From: Rhizobium etli_C
GTDB lineage: Bacteria > Pseudomonadota > Alphaproteobacteria > Rhizobiales > Rhizobiaceae
Direction: 5' to 3' (one strand)
Length of the DNA: 64,000 bases
Assembly: GCF_014198605.1 (NCBI RefSeq)
Contig: NZ_JACIHU010000001.1
This document shows, one piece after another, positions 24,942-33,097 of this stretch. The position numbers and the translations under genes are program-made. Numbering within the stretch: position 1 is the stretch's first letter; the number at the start of each line of letters is the position of its first letter. Under the pieces are notes generated by a model that did not search any database, was not told the origin of the DNA, and saw only the letters and a list, made by a program, of their open reading frames with translations.

Positions 24942-25079
24942 ATGAGATTGATGATTATCTGCGTTTTGGCAGCTACGGTCTTCGCCGCCCCCTGTATCTA
25001 CGACATCAGCTCGCACGAGCCATCGCCGCTTGCGGGCCTTGTAACGGCGGCTTCCGCGGTTGAGCAACCGCTTTTCTGA
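24942..25079 (+). CDS. Small exported hypothetical protein (45 aa)
   Basis: A short ORF with a strong ribosome site (GGAGGTAAA) just before ATG 24942. The peptide is MRLMIICVLAATVFAAPCIYD followed by ISSHEPSPLAGLVTAASAVEQPLF, so the first ~16 residues form a signal peptide or single membrane anchor and the rest is a short tail. There is no family match in memory. It lies between ohr and the GST in the same direction, 14 bases before the GST start, so it may be in that operon. Confidence 0.5.
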   Translation: MRLMIICVLAATVFAAPCIYDISSHEPSPLAGLVTAASAVEQPLF

Positions 25080-25093
25080 ATTCGGCAGGGAGA

Positions 25094-25735
25094 ATGACAG
25101 TGAGACTCTATCAGAACGAAATTTCTTCTGCGACCTCGAGGGTCCGGATTGCGCTGGCGCTCAAGGGGCTGACGGCAGAGGCGCTGCCGGTGAGCATTCT
25201 CGGAGAAGATGCCGAGAGCCGGCAGGCCGGCTATCGCAGCGTCAACCCGCAGGGGCTGGTGCCGGCCTTGCTGACGGATGGCGGTGTCCTCATCACCCAA
25301 TCGCTGGCGATCGTCGAATATCTCGATGAGGTTCAGCCCGAGCCGCCGCTGCTGCCCGATACGGCTGAAGGCAGGGCGCAGGCCCGTTCGATCGCGCTTG
25401 CGATCGCAGCCGAGATCCACGCGCTGCTGCCGCCGCGGATCGGCCTGCATCTGAAGGCTGCCTTTCAAGCCGATGCTGACACCGTTGCCGCCTGGAGTCG
25501 TCATTGGGTCGGCGAGGGAATGGCCGCGGTCGAGACGATGATTGCCAGCCGCAGGAATGGCGCTTTCGCCGTTGGAGACCGGCCTGGCATAGCCGACATC
25601 TTCCTCTTTCCACAGGCGATCAGCGCCCGACGCATGGGCTTCGACCTTGCCCGGTGGCCTGATATCGCGGAGATCGTCACCAAGCTGGAGACGATACCGG
25701 CTTTTCATGAGAATGCGCCGGCACCGAGGAAATGA
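25094..25735 (+). CDS. Glutathione S-transferase, maleylacetoacetate-isomerase-like
   Basis: A 213-residue zeta-class-like GST. The N-terminal domain reads LYQNEISSATSRVRIALALKGL, close to the SSCSxRVRIAL motif of maleylacetoacetate isomerases with the second Ser-containing turn kept but Cys replaced by Ala. NPQGLVPALLTDGGVLITQSLAIVEYLDE supplies the glutathione-binding site. The C-terminal domain ends with ADIFLFPQAISARRMGFDLARWP. It may take part in tyrosine/homogentisate breakdown, but no other gene of that pathway is here, so a general GST role is equally possible. Confidence 0.88.
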   Translation: MTVRLYQNEISSATSRVRIALALKGLTAEALPVSILGEDAESRQAGYRSVNPQGLVPALLTDGGVLITQSLAIVEYLDEVQPEPPLLPDTAEGRAQARSIALAIAAEIHALLPPRIGLHLKAAFQADADTVAAWSRHWVGEGMAAVETMIASRRNGAFAVGDRPGIADIFLFPQAISARRMGFDLARWPDIAEIVTKLETIPAFHENAPAPRK

Positions 25736-25872
25736 TCAGCTTAGGGAAGACGCAGCCCAAAGGATTTCGTTCTCCACACGACGTCCTCCTCGGCCTTGTG
25801 CCGCGGATCTGCTGCCCTATCGACCGGAAGCAGATGCTCGGGACATGCCCGAGCATGATGGAAGGACTTTGC

Positions 25873-26862
25873 TTAGCGGTTGACCCTTGCCTGCAGATGC
25901 GGAGGGTAACGATCGCCTTCGACCTTGATGGTGGCCAGCGCGCTTTCGATGCTGGCAAGGTCATTGGCGGCCAGTTCGACCTCGGCGGCTGCGATATTTT
26001 CCTCGAGGCGGTGCAGCTTTGTCGTGCCGGGGATCGGCACGATCCAAGGCTTCTGGGCCAATAGCCATGCCAGCGCTACCTGGGCGGAGGTGGCCTTCTT
26101 GCGTGCGGCGATCCTCGCCAGAAGGTCGACGAGCGCTTGGTTGGCTTTTCGTGCGTCCTGAGAAAACCGCGGCACGATGTTGCGGAAGTCCTTGCTGTCG
26201 AAAGTGGTCGTCTGGTTGATCGTGCCGGTGAGGAAGCCCTTGCCGAGCGGGCTGAACGGCACGAAACCGATGCCGAGCTCGTCGAGCACCGGCAGGATCT
26301 CCTGCTCGGGTTCGCGCCACCACAGCGAATATTCGCTCTGCAGCGCCGTCACCGGCTGGACGGCATGGGCGCGGCGGATCGTCTGGACGCCGGCTTCCGA
26401 GAGGCCGAAATGTCTCACCTTGCCCTCTGAAATCAGCGCCTTGACCGTGCCGGCGACATCTTCGATCGGAACATCCGGATCGACGCGATGCTGGTAGAAC
26501 AGATCGATGACGTCGGTCTTCAAGCGTTTCAGCGCCTGGTCGGCGACCGCGCGGATCTGCTCCGGCCGGCTGTTCATGCCGCTCTGGCCGCCATTGGCAT
26601 CGAAGTTGAAGCCGAATTTCGTGGCGATCACTACCTCGCCTCTGAAGGGAGCAAGCGCCTCTCCCAGAAGCTCTTCGTTCTTATAGGGGCCGTAGGCTTC
26701 GGCGGTGTCGAAGAAGGTCACGCCGCGTTCGAACGCCTGCCGGATCAGCGCGACCGCTTCCTGGATCGCTGTCGCCGGGCCATAACCATAACTCAGCCCC
26801 ATGCAGCCGAGACCGATGGCTGAGACCTGGAGACCGCTCTTTCCGAGTTCACGCTTCTGCAT
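25873..26862 (-). CDS. Aldo/keto reductase
   Basis: A 329-residue NADPH-dependent TIM-barrel oxidoreductase of the YakC/AKR13-like group. The catalytic tetrad can be seen: Asp in FFDTAEAYG, Tyr in the same motif, Lys in VVIATKFGF and His in DLFYQHRVDP. The cofactor region is ALAWLLAQKPWIVPIPGTTKLHRLEENI. The start at 26862 matches the conserved MQKRELGKSGLQVSAIGLGCMG; the longer frame is unsupported. It is followed in the genome, and preceded in transcription, by the cupin gene 13 bases away. It probably reduces aldehydes or quinones. It is likely controlled by the divergent LysR gene. Confidence 0.9.
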   Translation of the reverse strand: MQKRELGKSGLQVSAIGLGCMGLSYGYGPATAIQEAVALIRQAFERGVTFFDTAEAYGPYKNEELLGEALAPFRGEVVIATKFGFNFDANGGQSGMNSRPEQIRAVADQALKRLKTDVIDLFYQHRVDPDVPIEDVAGTVKALISEGKVRHFGLSEAGVQTIRRAHAVQPVTALQSEYSLWWREPEQEILPVLDELGIGFVPFSPLGKGFLTGTINQTTTFDSKDFRNIVPRFSQDARKANQALVDLLARIAARKKATSAQVALAWLLAQKPWIVPIPGTTKLHRLEENIAAAEVELAANDLASIESALATIKVEGDRYPPHLQARVNR

Positions 26863-26875
26863 CGCCGTTTCCTTT

Positions 26876-27271
26876 CTAAGCTTGGTATTCACTGTCTGTG
26901 ACATGCTCCATCCACTCGACGACCTTGCCGTCGAGCTGTTCCTGGATGGCGATATGGGTCATCGCGGTCGTCGGCAATGCGCCATGCCAATGGCGTTCCC
27001 CGGGGGGAAACCAGACGACGTCGCCGGCACGGATTTCCTCAACGGGTCCGCCTTCACGCTGCACGCGGCCGCAGCCGGATGTGACGATCAGGGTCTGGCC
27101 GAGCGGATGGGTGTGCCAGGCGGTTCGGGCGCCGGGCTCGAAGGTAACGCTGGCGCCGGCCGCGCGGGCCGGGTCAGGAGCCGCAAAGAGCGGGTCAATG
27201 CGCACCGTGCCGGTGAACCAGTCCGCCGGTCCCTTGGCCGAAGGTTGAGAGCCGTTTCGCTTGATCTCCAT
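26876..27271 (-). CDS. Cupin-domain protein
   Basis: A 131-residue single cupin beta-barrel. Metal ligands are visible in motif 1, GARTAWHTHPLGQTLIVTSG (two His, then Gln instead of Glu), and in motif 2, GDVVWFPPGERHWHGA. The GRVQ strand and the EEIRAGDVV turn are typical of the YhhW/'cupin_2' carboxymuconolactone-associated group. The reaction is unknown. It forms an operon with the aldo/keto reductase and is divergent from a LysR regulator, a frequent arrangement for this cupin type. Confidence 0.88.
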   Translation of the reverse strand: MEIKRNGSQPSAKGPADWFTGTVRIDPLFAAPDPARAAGASVTFEPGARTAWHTHPLGQTLIVTSGCGRVQREGGPVEEIRAGDVVWFPPGERHWHGALPTTAMTHIAIQEQLDGKVVEWMEHVTDSEYQA

Positions 27272-27313
27272 GGTGGTCCTTCCTGTGTTTGCCGTGGAAC
27301 GGTATCGTCCGCG

Positions 27314-27353
27314 GCGGAACGGGGCGTCCGCGGGCGGAACGGGGCGTCCGCGG
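27314..27353. repeat. Two perfect tandem copies of a 20-bp unit in the cupin/LysR promoter region
   Basis: The unit GCGGAACGGGGCGTCCGCGG occupies 27314-27333 and again 27334-27353 without any mismatch. Each unit carries GCGG...CCGC symmetry. It lies 43 bases before the cupin start and 79 before the LysR start. Confidence 0.8.
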
Positions 27354-27431
27354 TATCGCAGGATATTAGCGCGTGCCTCTGATCGGGATTAGATGGTATC
27401 AGCGGCAAGGACCCATGAGAAAGTTTCATGA

Positions 27432-28325
27432 ATGCCGCGCCCAGCCGTCAATGATCTTATCGCCTTCCTCGCTGTCGCGCGGGCGCAGAGCTTCACGAAA
27501 GCGGCGGGGAAGCTCGGTGTGTCGCAATCGGCGCTCAGCCATACCATTCGCGGGCTCGAAGAGCGGCTCGGGCTGCGACTATTGACGCGCACGACGCGCA
27601 GCGTCTCGCCGACGGAGGCCGGTGAGCGGCTGCTGCTCGCCATCGGCCCCAGGATCGACGAGATCGAGACCGAGCTTGCCGCCTTGAGTGCCTTTCGGGA
27701 GAAACCGGCCGGCACCATCCGCATCAATGCCGGCGAGCACGCGGCGAATGCGGTGCTCTGGCCCGCCCTGAAAAAGCTCCTGCCTGACTATCCCGATATC
27801 CATGTCGAGATCATCGTCGATTACGGCCTGACCGACATTGTCGCGGAGCGCTATGATGCCGGCGTGCGGCTGGGAGAGCAGGTGGCGAAAGACATGATCG
27901 CGGTGCGCATCGGTCCCGACATGCGCATGGCCGTGGTCGGTGCTCCCGACTATTTCGAAAGACGGCCGAAACCGCTGACGCCGCAGGATCTCACCGATCA
28001 CAACTGCATCAATCTGCGTCTGCCGACCTATGGCAGTGTCTATGCCTGGGAATTCGAAAGGGACGGGCACGAGCTGAAGGTTCGCGTCGAGGGGCAGCTG
28101 ACATTCAATAATATCGCTCTTCGGCTGAATGCGGCGCTCGCCGGCGCGGGGCTGGCATATCTGCCGGAGGATGCCGTGCAGGCGCATCTCGCCGACCGGC
28201 GGCTGCTGCGTGTGCTGGAGGATTGGTGTCCGCCGTTTCCCGGCTACCACCTCTATTATCCGAGCCGCCGGCACGCCTCGGCGGCCTTCGCCCTCGTCGT
28301 CGATACGCTTCGTTATCGAGGGTAG
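27432..28325 (+). CDS. LysR-family transcriptional regulator
   Basis: A full-length 297-residue LysR protein. The helix-turn-helix is AVARAQSFTKAAGKLGVSQSALSHTIRGLEERLGLRLLTRTTRSVSPTEAGERLL. The effector domain begins around residue 90 (AGTIRINAGEHAANAVLWPALKKLLPDYPDIHVEI) and ends DTLRYRG. Such LysR proteins usually activate the divergently transcribed operon, here cupin plus aldo/keto reductase, upon binding a small effector. The T-N11-A box could not be placed with certainty; the 20-bp tandem repeat may matter for control. Confidence 0.93.
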   Translation: MPRPAVNDLIAFLAVARAQSFTKAAGKLGVSQSALSHTIRGLEERLGLRLLTRTTRSVSPTEAGERLLLAIGPRIDEIETELAALSAFREKPAGTIRINAGEHAANAVLWPALKKLLPDYPDIHVEIIVDYGLTDIVAERYDAGVRLGEQVAKDMIAVRIGPDMRMAVVGAPDYFERRPKPLTPQDLTDHNCINLRLPTYGSVYAWEFERDGHELKVRVEGQLTFNNIALRLNAALAGAGLAYLPEDAVQAHLADRRLLRVLEDWCPPFPGYHLYYPSRRHASAAFALVVDTLRYRG

Positions 28326-28358
28326 ATCCCGCTCGCTCCGGGCACCCGGACCCGGGAC

Positions 28359-28880
28359 TTACGATCGGGCCTCTTCGAGCCCGACGATGCCGGTGATGAA
28401 ATCGGCAATGGCGCCTGTGTCGTCGAGATCGAAGACGGGCAGGGACGTATCGGCTACAGCATGATCTGCGGCGATGGCGCAGATATGGGGATCGCTCGGC
28501 GCCAGCGGTTGGCGGTTGGCAGCCTCCAGGCGGCGGGCCTCGATTTTCGGGATGGGCTCGCGCTTGTAGCCTTCGATCAGAACGAGATCGCAGGGGGCCA
28601 GACGGGCAAGGATTTCCTCGAACTCGGGTTCCGGCGCGCCGCGCAGCTCGTGCATGATGGCGTAGCGGGTGCCGGAGACGATGGTGACCTCGTGGGCGCC
28701 GGCCTCGCGGTGGCGGTAGCTGTCGGCGCCGACCTTGTCGATGTCGAAATCATGATGGGCATGCTTGATCGTCGAGATCCTGTAGCCGCGGCGCGTAAAC
28801 TCCGTCACCAGCCGGACGGCGAGCCCCGTCTTGCCCGAGTTCTTCCAGCCGGCGATGCCGAAGATTTTGGGTGCGGTCAT
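28359..28880 (-). CDS. mobB: Molybdopterin-guanine dinucleotide biosynthesis protein MobB
   Basis: A 173-residue GTP-binding accessory protein of molybdenum cofactor synthesis. The Walker A motif is GWKNSGKTGLAVRLV. Typical MobB stretches follow: GYRISTIKHAHHDFDIDKVGADSYRHREAGAHEV, LAPCDLVLIEGYKREPIPKIE, and ICAIAADHA near the end. It helps MobA attach GMP to molybdopterin. Its ATG overlaps the mobA stop (ATGA), so it is second in a two-gene operon. Confidence 0.94.
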   Translation of the reverse strand: MTAPKIFGIAGWKNSGKTGLAVRLVTEFTRRGYRISTIKHAHHDFDIDKVGADSYRHREAGAHEVTIVSGTRYAIMHELRGAPEPEFEEILARLAPCDLVLIEGYKREPIPKIEARRLEAANRQPLAPSDPHICAIAADHAVADTSLPVFDLDDTGAIADFITGIVGLEEARS

Positions 28881-29509
28881 ACGCGAAGGGCCTCCAGCCA
28901 GCGTTGCGCCTCGACAAGATCGTCCGGCGTATTGATGTTGAAGAAGGGATCGAGCAGGCTGGCGCGGGTCGGATGCAGCGGAAACGCCACTTCCGTAACG
29001 TCATGCCGTGACAGGAAGTCGCGCACGCGGCGTTTCTCGTCGGTGGCGATCCAGGCTTCGAGATCGGCGGCAAGCGTCACCGGCCAGAGCCCGAAGACGG
29101 GATGGCTGCGGCCTTCGGAGGCCGCGATGGCGATCTGCGACGGGCGTTCGAGGGCTGCCGCCAGCCGGGCGACGAGATCGGCCGGGAAGAAGGGGCAATC
29201 CACCGAGACGGTGACGACATGGGTGACCGCGGGAAGGCCGGCGGCATAGAGCATGGCCGCGTGAATGCCGGCCAATGGTCCGGCCCTGCCGGGAAAACGA
29301 TCGGGGACGACAGGCACATCCTCGGCGGCGGCATCGGCATTGACGGCAATGGAGACGACCTGTTGCGAGAGGCGGCTCAGGACATGGTGCAACAGGCTTT
29401 CGGCCCCGAGCATGACGTTCGCCTTGTCGCGGCCCATGCGCAGTGAGCGGCCGCCGGCCAACACGATGCCTGCTATTTCGGATCTGTCGAGCGAGAACTC
29501 CGCCATCAT
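28877..29509 (-). CDS. mobA: Molybdenum cofactor guanylyltransferase MobA
   Basis: A 210-residue nucleotidyltransferase that makes the molybdopterin guanine dinucleotide cofactor from GTP and Mo-molybdopterin. The GTP-binding signature GIVLAGGRSLRMGRDKANVMLG is at residues 14-34. VVPDRFPGRAGPLAGIHAAML and VSVDCPFFPADLV (metal-binding Asp) follow, and FNINTPDDLVEAQ is near the end. It is upstream of mobB. The moaA gene of the same pathway is 17 kb away at 46.3 kb. Confidence 0.94.
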   Translation of the reverse strand: MMAEFSLDRSEIAGIVLAGGRSLRMGRDKANVMLGAESLLHHVLSRLSQQVVSIAVNADAAAEDVPVVPDRFPGRAGPLAGIHAAMLYAAGLPAVTHVVTVSVDCPFFPADLVARLAAALERPSQIAIAASEGRSHPVFGLWPVTLAADLEAWIATDEKRRVRDFLSRHDVTEVAFPLHPTRASLLDPFFNINTPDDLVEAQRWLEALRV

Positions 29510-29515
29510 CCTGCC

Positions 29516-30424
29516 TCAAACCGGTGAGCGCGGCGCGGATCCCTGCGCGATCGGCGGCACACGGCGCTTGGCTTCACGATAGAACGTATAGAGGCCGGAA
29601 GCGATGACGATTGCAGCGCCCAGGAGCGTCCAACTGTCGGGCACTTCGGCGAAGAAGAAAAAGCCGAGCATCGTGGAAAAGATCAGGCTGGTATAGCGGA
29701 ATGGCGCGACGAAGGAAATTTCTCCGGTACGCATGGCGAGAATGACCGATTGGTAGCCGACGAGTACCAGCACCGAGGCGAGCAGCAGATGCCCGAGCGA
29801 AGTCGAGCTGACCGGCTGCCAGCCGCCGAGCACTGGGATGAGCAAGGCGCCGAAGAAGGAGGCGGAGATAGCGGTGATGACGGTGATCATCAGCGAGGGA
29901 ATCTCCGGATCGATCGAGCGGGTGGCGAGATCGCGGCTGGCCGTCGTCAGCACCGCGCTGACGCAGAGGAGGGCGGCGGCAGTGAAGCCTTCGGGGCCGG
30001 GACGGATGATGATCAGCACCCCGACGAGGCCGACCAGGATCGCCAGCCAGCGACGCCAGCCGACCGGCTCGTTGAAGAACAGTGCGGCACCGAAGGTGAC
30101 GACCAGCGGCAGCGACTGCAGGATCGCAGAGGCATTTGCGATCGGCATCATGCCGAGCGCGGTGATATAGGTGACCGCCGACAGCATCTCGCAGATGATC
30201 CTGAAGATGATCATCGGCTGCAGCACAATGCGCCATGAGCGCAGGGCGCCCATTTTCCAGGCGATCAGATAGACGAGCACGCTGGTGAACAGGCCGCGCA
30301 GGAACATGATCTCGCCGGCATTCATAGAGGCGATCACCGATTTGGAGAGAGCGTCGCTCGCGGAAAAGCCGGCCATCGCCAAGCTCATATAGATGGCGCC
30401 CTCAGTATTGCGTGACCGCGGCAT
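29516..30424 (-). CDS. DMT-superfamily transporter (EamA family)
   Basis: A 302-residue membrane protein with ten predicted helices in two five-helix EamA repeats. The first begins GAIYMSLAMAGFSASDALSKSVIASMNAGEIMFLRGLF and the second about residue 150 (AALLCVSAVLTTASRDLATRS). Helix 10 ends GAAIVIASGLYTFYREAKRR. It probably exports or imports a small metabolite or amino acid; the substrate cannot be told. The start at 30424 is chosen from the repeat alignment and a nearby GGGA; the frame is open further upstream without hydrophobic sequence. It lies 6 bases after mobA's 5' end. Confidence 0.88.
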   Translation of the reverse strand: MPRSRNTEGAIYMSLAMAGFSASDALSKSVIASMNAGEIMFLRGLFTSVLVYLIAWKMGALRSWRIVLQPMIIFRIICEMLSAVTYITALGMMPIANASAILQSLPLVVTFGAALFFNEPVGWRRWLAILVGLVGVLIIIRPGPEGFTAAALLCVSAVLTTASRDLATRSIDPEIPSLMITVITAISASFFGALLIPVLGGWQPVSSTSLGHLLLASVLVLVGYQSVILAMRTGEISFVAPFRYTSLIFSTMLGFFFFAEVPDSWTLLGAAIVIASGLYTFYREAKRRVPPIAQGSAPRSPV

Positions 30425-30766
30425 GAAGAGATTCCCGTTACCTGTGCGCACCTTCTTAGTCGGGAAGAACCCTGAAGGGAATCGGATGAATGTCACACAA
30501 GGGATAAATCGATGATGCGGCGCACAATGGTGCTGACGTCGAGACAAGTGCATGTTTGGAAACCGCGGCAAGTGAACGTTTTACAATGCGAATTCCGATA
30601 TTTCCAATGCGTCGATCGAAGCTCCCGTCCTGCTCGGCAATTCAGTTGATCGCCGGCCGATAGCATCGATTGCCGGCGGTTTTCGGTTGCCCGCGCGGGA
30701 AACGGGTGGCTGCGTCGCCTGATGTTTGAGATTTGGGATGCCTCGACAAACTGAGGAGAAACGGAC
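30425..30766. other. Gap between EamA transporter and SDR genes
   Basis: These 342 bases separate two divergently transcribed genes and should hold their promoters. No further gene, repeat or clear operator was seen. Confidence 0.4.
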
Positions 30767-31531
30767 ATGACACTTCTGAACGACAAGGTCGCAATCATCA
30801 CCGGCGCAAGCTCCGGCATCGGCCGCGCGGCGGCGAAACTCTTTGCGCGGGAAGGTGCGAAGCTCGTGGTCACCGGAAGGCGACAGGCGGCGCTCGATTC
30901 CGTCGTCGGCGAAATCGAGGCCGAGGGCGGGCAGGCCGTCGCGATATCGGGCGACGTCAGGGACGAGGCGCTGCAGGCAAGGCTCGTCGATACGGCGGTT
31001 TCTCGTTTCGGCAAGCTCGATATCGGCTTCAACAATGCCGGCGGCGTCGGGGAGATGGGACCGGTGGCGGAGCTGTCGCCGGAGGGCTGGCGCGAGACGC
31101 TCGAGATCAACCTCACCGCCGCCTTCCTCGGCGCCAAACACCAGTCGGCGGCGATGGGAAAAGGCGGATCGCTGATCTTCACCTCCACCTTCGTCGGTCA
31201 CACCGCCGGCATGCCCGGCATGGCCGCCTATGCGGCAAGCAAGGCAGGGCTGATCGGCTTCGTGCAGGTGCTCGCCGCCGAACTCGGGCGGCAGAACATC
31301 CGCGCCAACGCCCTGCTTCCCGGCGGCACCGACACGCCGGCCAGCATCACCAATGCGCCGGATGCGACGCCGGAAGTTTTGGCTTTTGTGGAGGGGCTGC
31401 ATGCGCTGAAACGCATGGCCCAGCCGGAGGAGATTGCCAATGCGGCACTGTTCCTGGCGTCCGATATGGCGAGCTTCGTGACAGGCACGGCGATGCTTGC
31501 CGATGGCGGGGTTTCGATCAGCCGGACGTAG
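30767..31531 (+). CDS. Short-chain dehydrogenase/reductase
   Basis: A 254-residue classical SDR: cofactor motif TGASSGIGRAAAKLFAREGAKLV with Arg in GRR favouring NADP, NNAG motif (FNNAGGVGEMG), catalytic Ser near IFTSTFVG, YAASKAG with Tyr and Lys, and a C-terminal FVTGTAMLADGGVSIS. It resembles oxidoreductases of the 'SDR family, glucose 1-dehydrogenase-like' group; the substrate is unknown. The start has GAGGAGAAA 9 bases upstream. It stands alone, flanked by intergenic repeats downstream. Confidence 0.92.
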   Translation: MTLLNDKVAIITGASSGIGRAAAKLFAREGAKLVVTGRRQAALDSVVGEIEAEGGQAVAISGDVRDEALQARLVDTAVSRFGKLDIGFNNAGGVGEMGPVAELSPEGWRETLEINLTAAFLGAKHQSAAMGKGGSLIFTSTFVGHTAGMPGMAAYAASKAGLIGFVQVLAAELGRQNIRANALLPGGTDTPASITNAPDATPEVLAFVEGLHALKRMAQPEEIANAALFLASDMASFVTGTAMLADGGVSISRT

Positions 31532-31575
31532 GGTGGGCGAGGGTGGGATCGGCCTGTTGCAGCTTGAGCCACCCG

Positions 31576-31740
31576 CCCTCGTCCTTAGTCTCCGGCCTGC
31601 GGCCTACGCACCTCAGGATGAGGGCTAGTTGTGGTGCCGCGGGCTGGTCAACTGATCTCTGCCCCCTCTGCGGTGAGGCGGGCTGAGCCCTCTCTCCGAC
31701 CTCATCCTGAGGTGCCCCCGCAGGGGCCTCGAAGGACGGG
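31576..31740. repeat. Pair of palindromic repeats with CTCGTCCTT...CCTCAGGATGAGG, inverted to each other
   Basis: The first copy (31576-31624) runs CCCTCGTCCTTAG ... CACCTCAGGATGAGGG. The second (31699-31740) is the reverse orientation, ACCTCATCCTGAGG ... CCTCGAAGGACGG. A third relative is at 42022-42070. Confidence 0.65.
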
Positions 31741-31835
31741 GTCGGCCACTGACGGATAGGTGATGGGGCGCGCTATGGACAACCGGGCATTTTGCCCTTC
31801 GCTTACGCTGCGTGCATTCGCGGCTTTGCCGCTCA

Positions 31836-32010
31836 CCCCCTCATCTGCCCTGCCGGCATCTTCTCCCCGCTGGGGAGAAGGGGAATTGTCGCGGCGTCTT
31901 GCGCCACTTGAAGCCTGTGCTGGAGGGGTGGCGACCGTGCAACTTGCTCCCCCTTCTCCCCAGCGAGGAGAAGATGCCCGTCAGGGCAGATGAAGGGGTG
32001 AGGAGCGTTA
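31836..32010. repeat. Composite inverted repeat with CTTCTCCCC...GGGGAGAAG arms
   Basis: The left arm (about 31839-31884) contains CCCCTCATCTGCCCTG, GGCATCTTCTCCCC and GGGGAGAAGGGG. The right arm (about 31948-32000) is nearly its reverse complement, ending GGGCAGATGAAGGGG. The arms are separated by about 63 bases. A half copy lies at 46158-46205. Together with 31576-31740 it accounts for most of the 31532-32085 gene-free gap. Confidence 0.7.
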
Positions 32011-32085
32011 GCGACGAGCGTCTGAGCGTAGGCGAAGGCAATCCTGGTATTCAACCGTCGCCGCCTCCCAATGCCTGCATCCCAC

Positions 32086-32868
32086 CTACGACATAATCAA
32101 CCCACCATCGACATTGATCGTCTGGCCGGTGATATAGGCAGCGTCGTCGCTGGCGAGGAAGGTGACCAGGCCGGCGACGTCTTCGCCGGAGCCGGCGCGT
32201 TTCATCGGAATGCCTTCGACCCATTCCTTCATCAGTTCGCCGGGGGCGTAGTTGCCGAGCAGCTTGCCCCAGGCCTGGTCGTTATAAGCCCACATGTCGG
32301 TTTCGATGATGCCGGGGCAGAAGGCGTTGACGGTGATGTTGTCGGTCGCGACTTCCTTGGCGAGGCTCTGGGTGATGCCGACGACACCCATTTTCGAGGC
32401 GGCGTAGTGCGGGGTGTAGATGAAGCCGTCGCGGGCCTGGCCGGAGGCGGTGTTGATGATGCGGCCGCCGCGCTTATGCTTGCGCATTCTCGAAATGGCC
32501 TCCTGGGCGCAGAGGAAGACGCCCTTGGTGTTGACGGCCACGACCTTGTCCCACTCGTTTTCGCTCAGGTCCTCGACGCGGGCGATGGTGATGACGCCGG
32601 CATTCTGGATCGAGACGTCGACCGCACCGAACTCCTTCTCAGCTGCATCGTAGAGGCCGACGACGCTTGCCTTGTCGGTGACGTCACCGATGAAGGAGAT
32701 CGCCTTGCCGCCTTCGGCCCTGATCGCTTCGGCAACGCCGTGGACCAGATCCTCATTGGCCGAGACCACGAGATTGGCGCCTTCCCGCGCAAAGCGCCTT
32801 GCGATGGCGGCGCCGATGCCGCGGCTGGCCCCGGTGATAACGACCGTCTTGTTTTCGAAGCGTTTCAT
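32086..32868 (-). CDS. Short-chain dehydrogenase, polyol/diol dehydrogenase-like
   Basis: A 260-residue classical SDR. The cofactor motif is TGASRGIGAAIARRFAREGANLV, with NAG in QNAGVITIARV, catalytic Ser in NTASGQARDG, Tyr/Lys in HYAASKMGV and the tail YITGQTINVDGGLIM. The overall pattern (ETDMWAYNDQAWGKLLG) recalls sorbitol and meso-butanediol dehydrogenases, which favour NAD. It is on the same strand as, and 229 bases beyond, the SDR of the sugar locus, so it is probably the last gene of that operon, though the spacer leaves doubt. An alcohol-to-ketone step on a polyol fits. Confidence 0.88.
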   Translation of the reverse strand: MKRFENKTVVITGASRGIGAAIARRFAREGANLVVSANEDLVHGVAEAIRAEGGKAISFIGDVTDKASVVGLYDAAEKEFGAVDVSIQNAGVITIARVEDLSENEWDKVVAVNTKGVFLCAQEAISRMRKHKRGGRIINTASGQARDGFIYTPHYAASKMGVVGITQSLAKEVATDNITVNAFCPGIIETDMWAYNDQAWGKLLGNYAPGELMKEWVEGIPMKRAGSGEDVAGLVTFLASDDAAYITGQTINVDGGLIMS

Positions 32869-33097
32869 GCTCTTTCCTTTCAGGTATCCCGTCGAGAGAC
32901 GGCAAATCCGCTCGGCGAATTCGCGCAGTCTCGAGCGCCAATGACGGCGCCCGTGGCCTCGGCTCGTTCCATCGGCGGGAAGGGCGGGCGGACGGCGATA
33001 TCGCGCCGCCTTGCCCGTTGGTCCCTTCAGCGCCTCGATCTCAGCCAGGGAGGAAGCGAGATCGGTTCAAGTCCTAAAAATCAGCGTTCTGATCGCA

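Noticed and set aside
30733..31686. 317-codon frame overlapping the SDR at 30767
   Set aside because: A +1 shadow of the SDR gene, rich in Arg and Gly, without family motifs.
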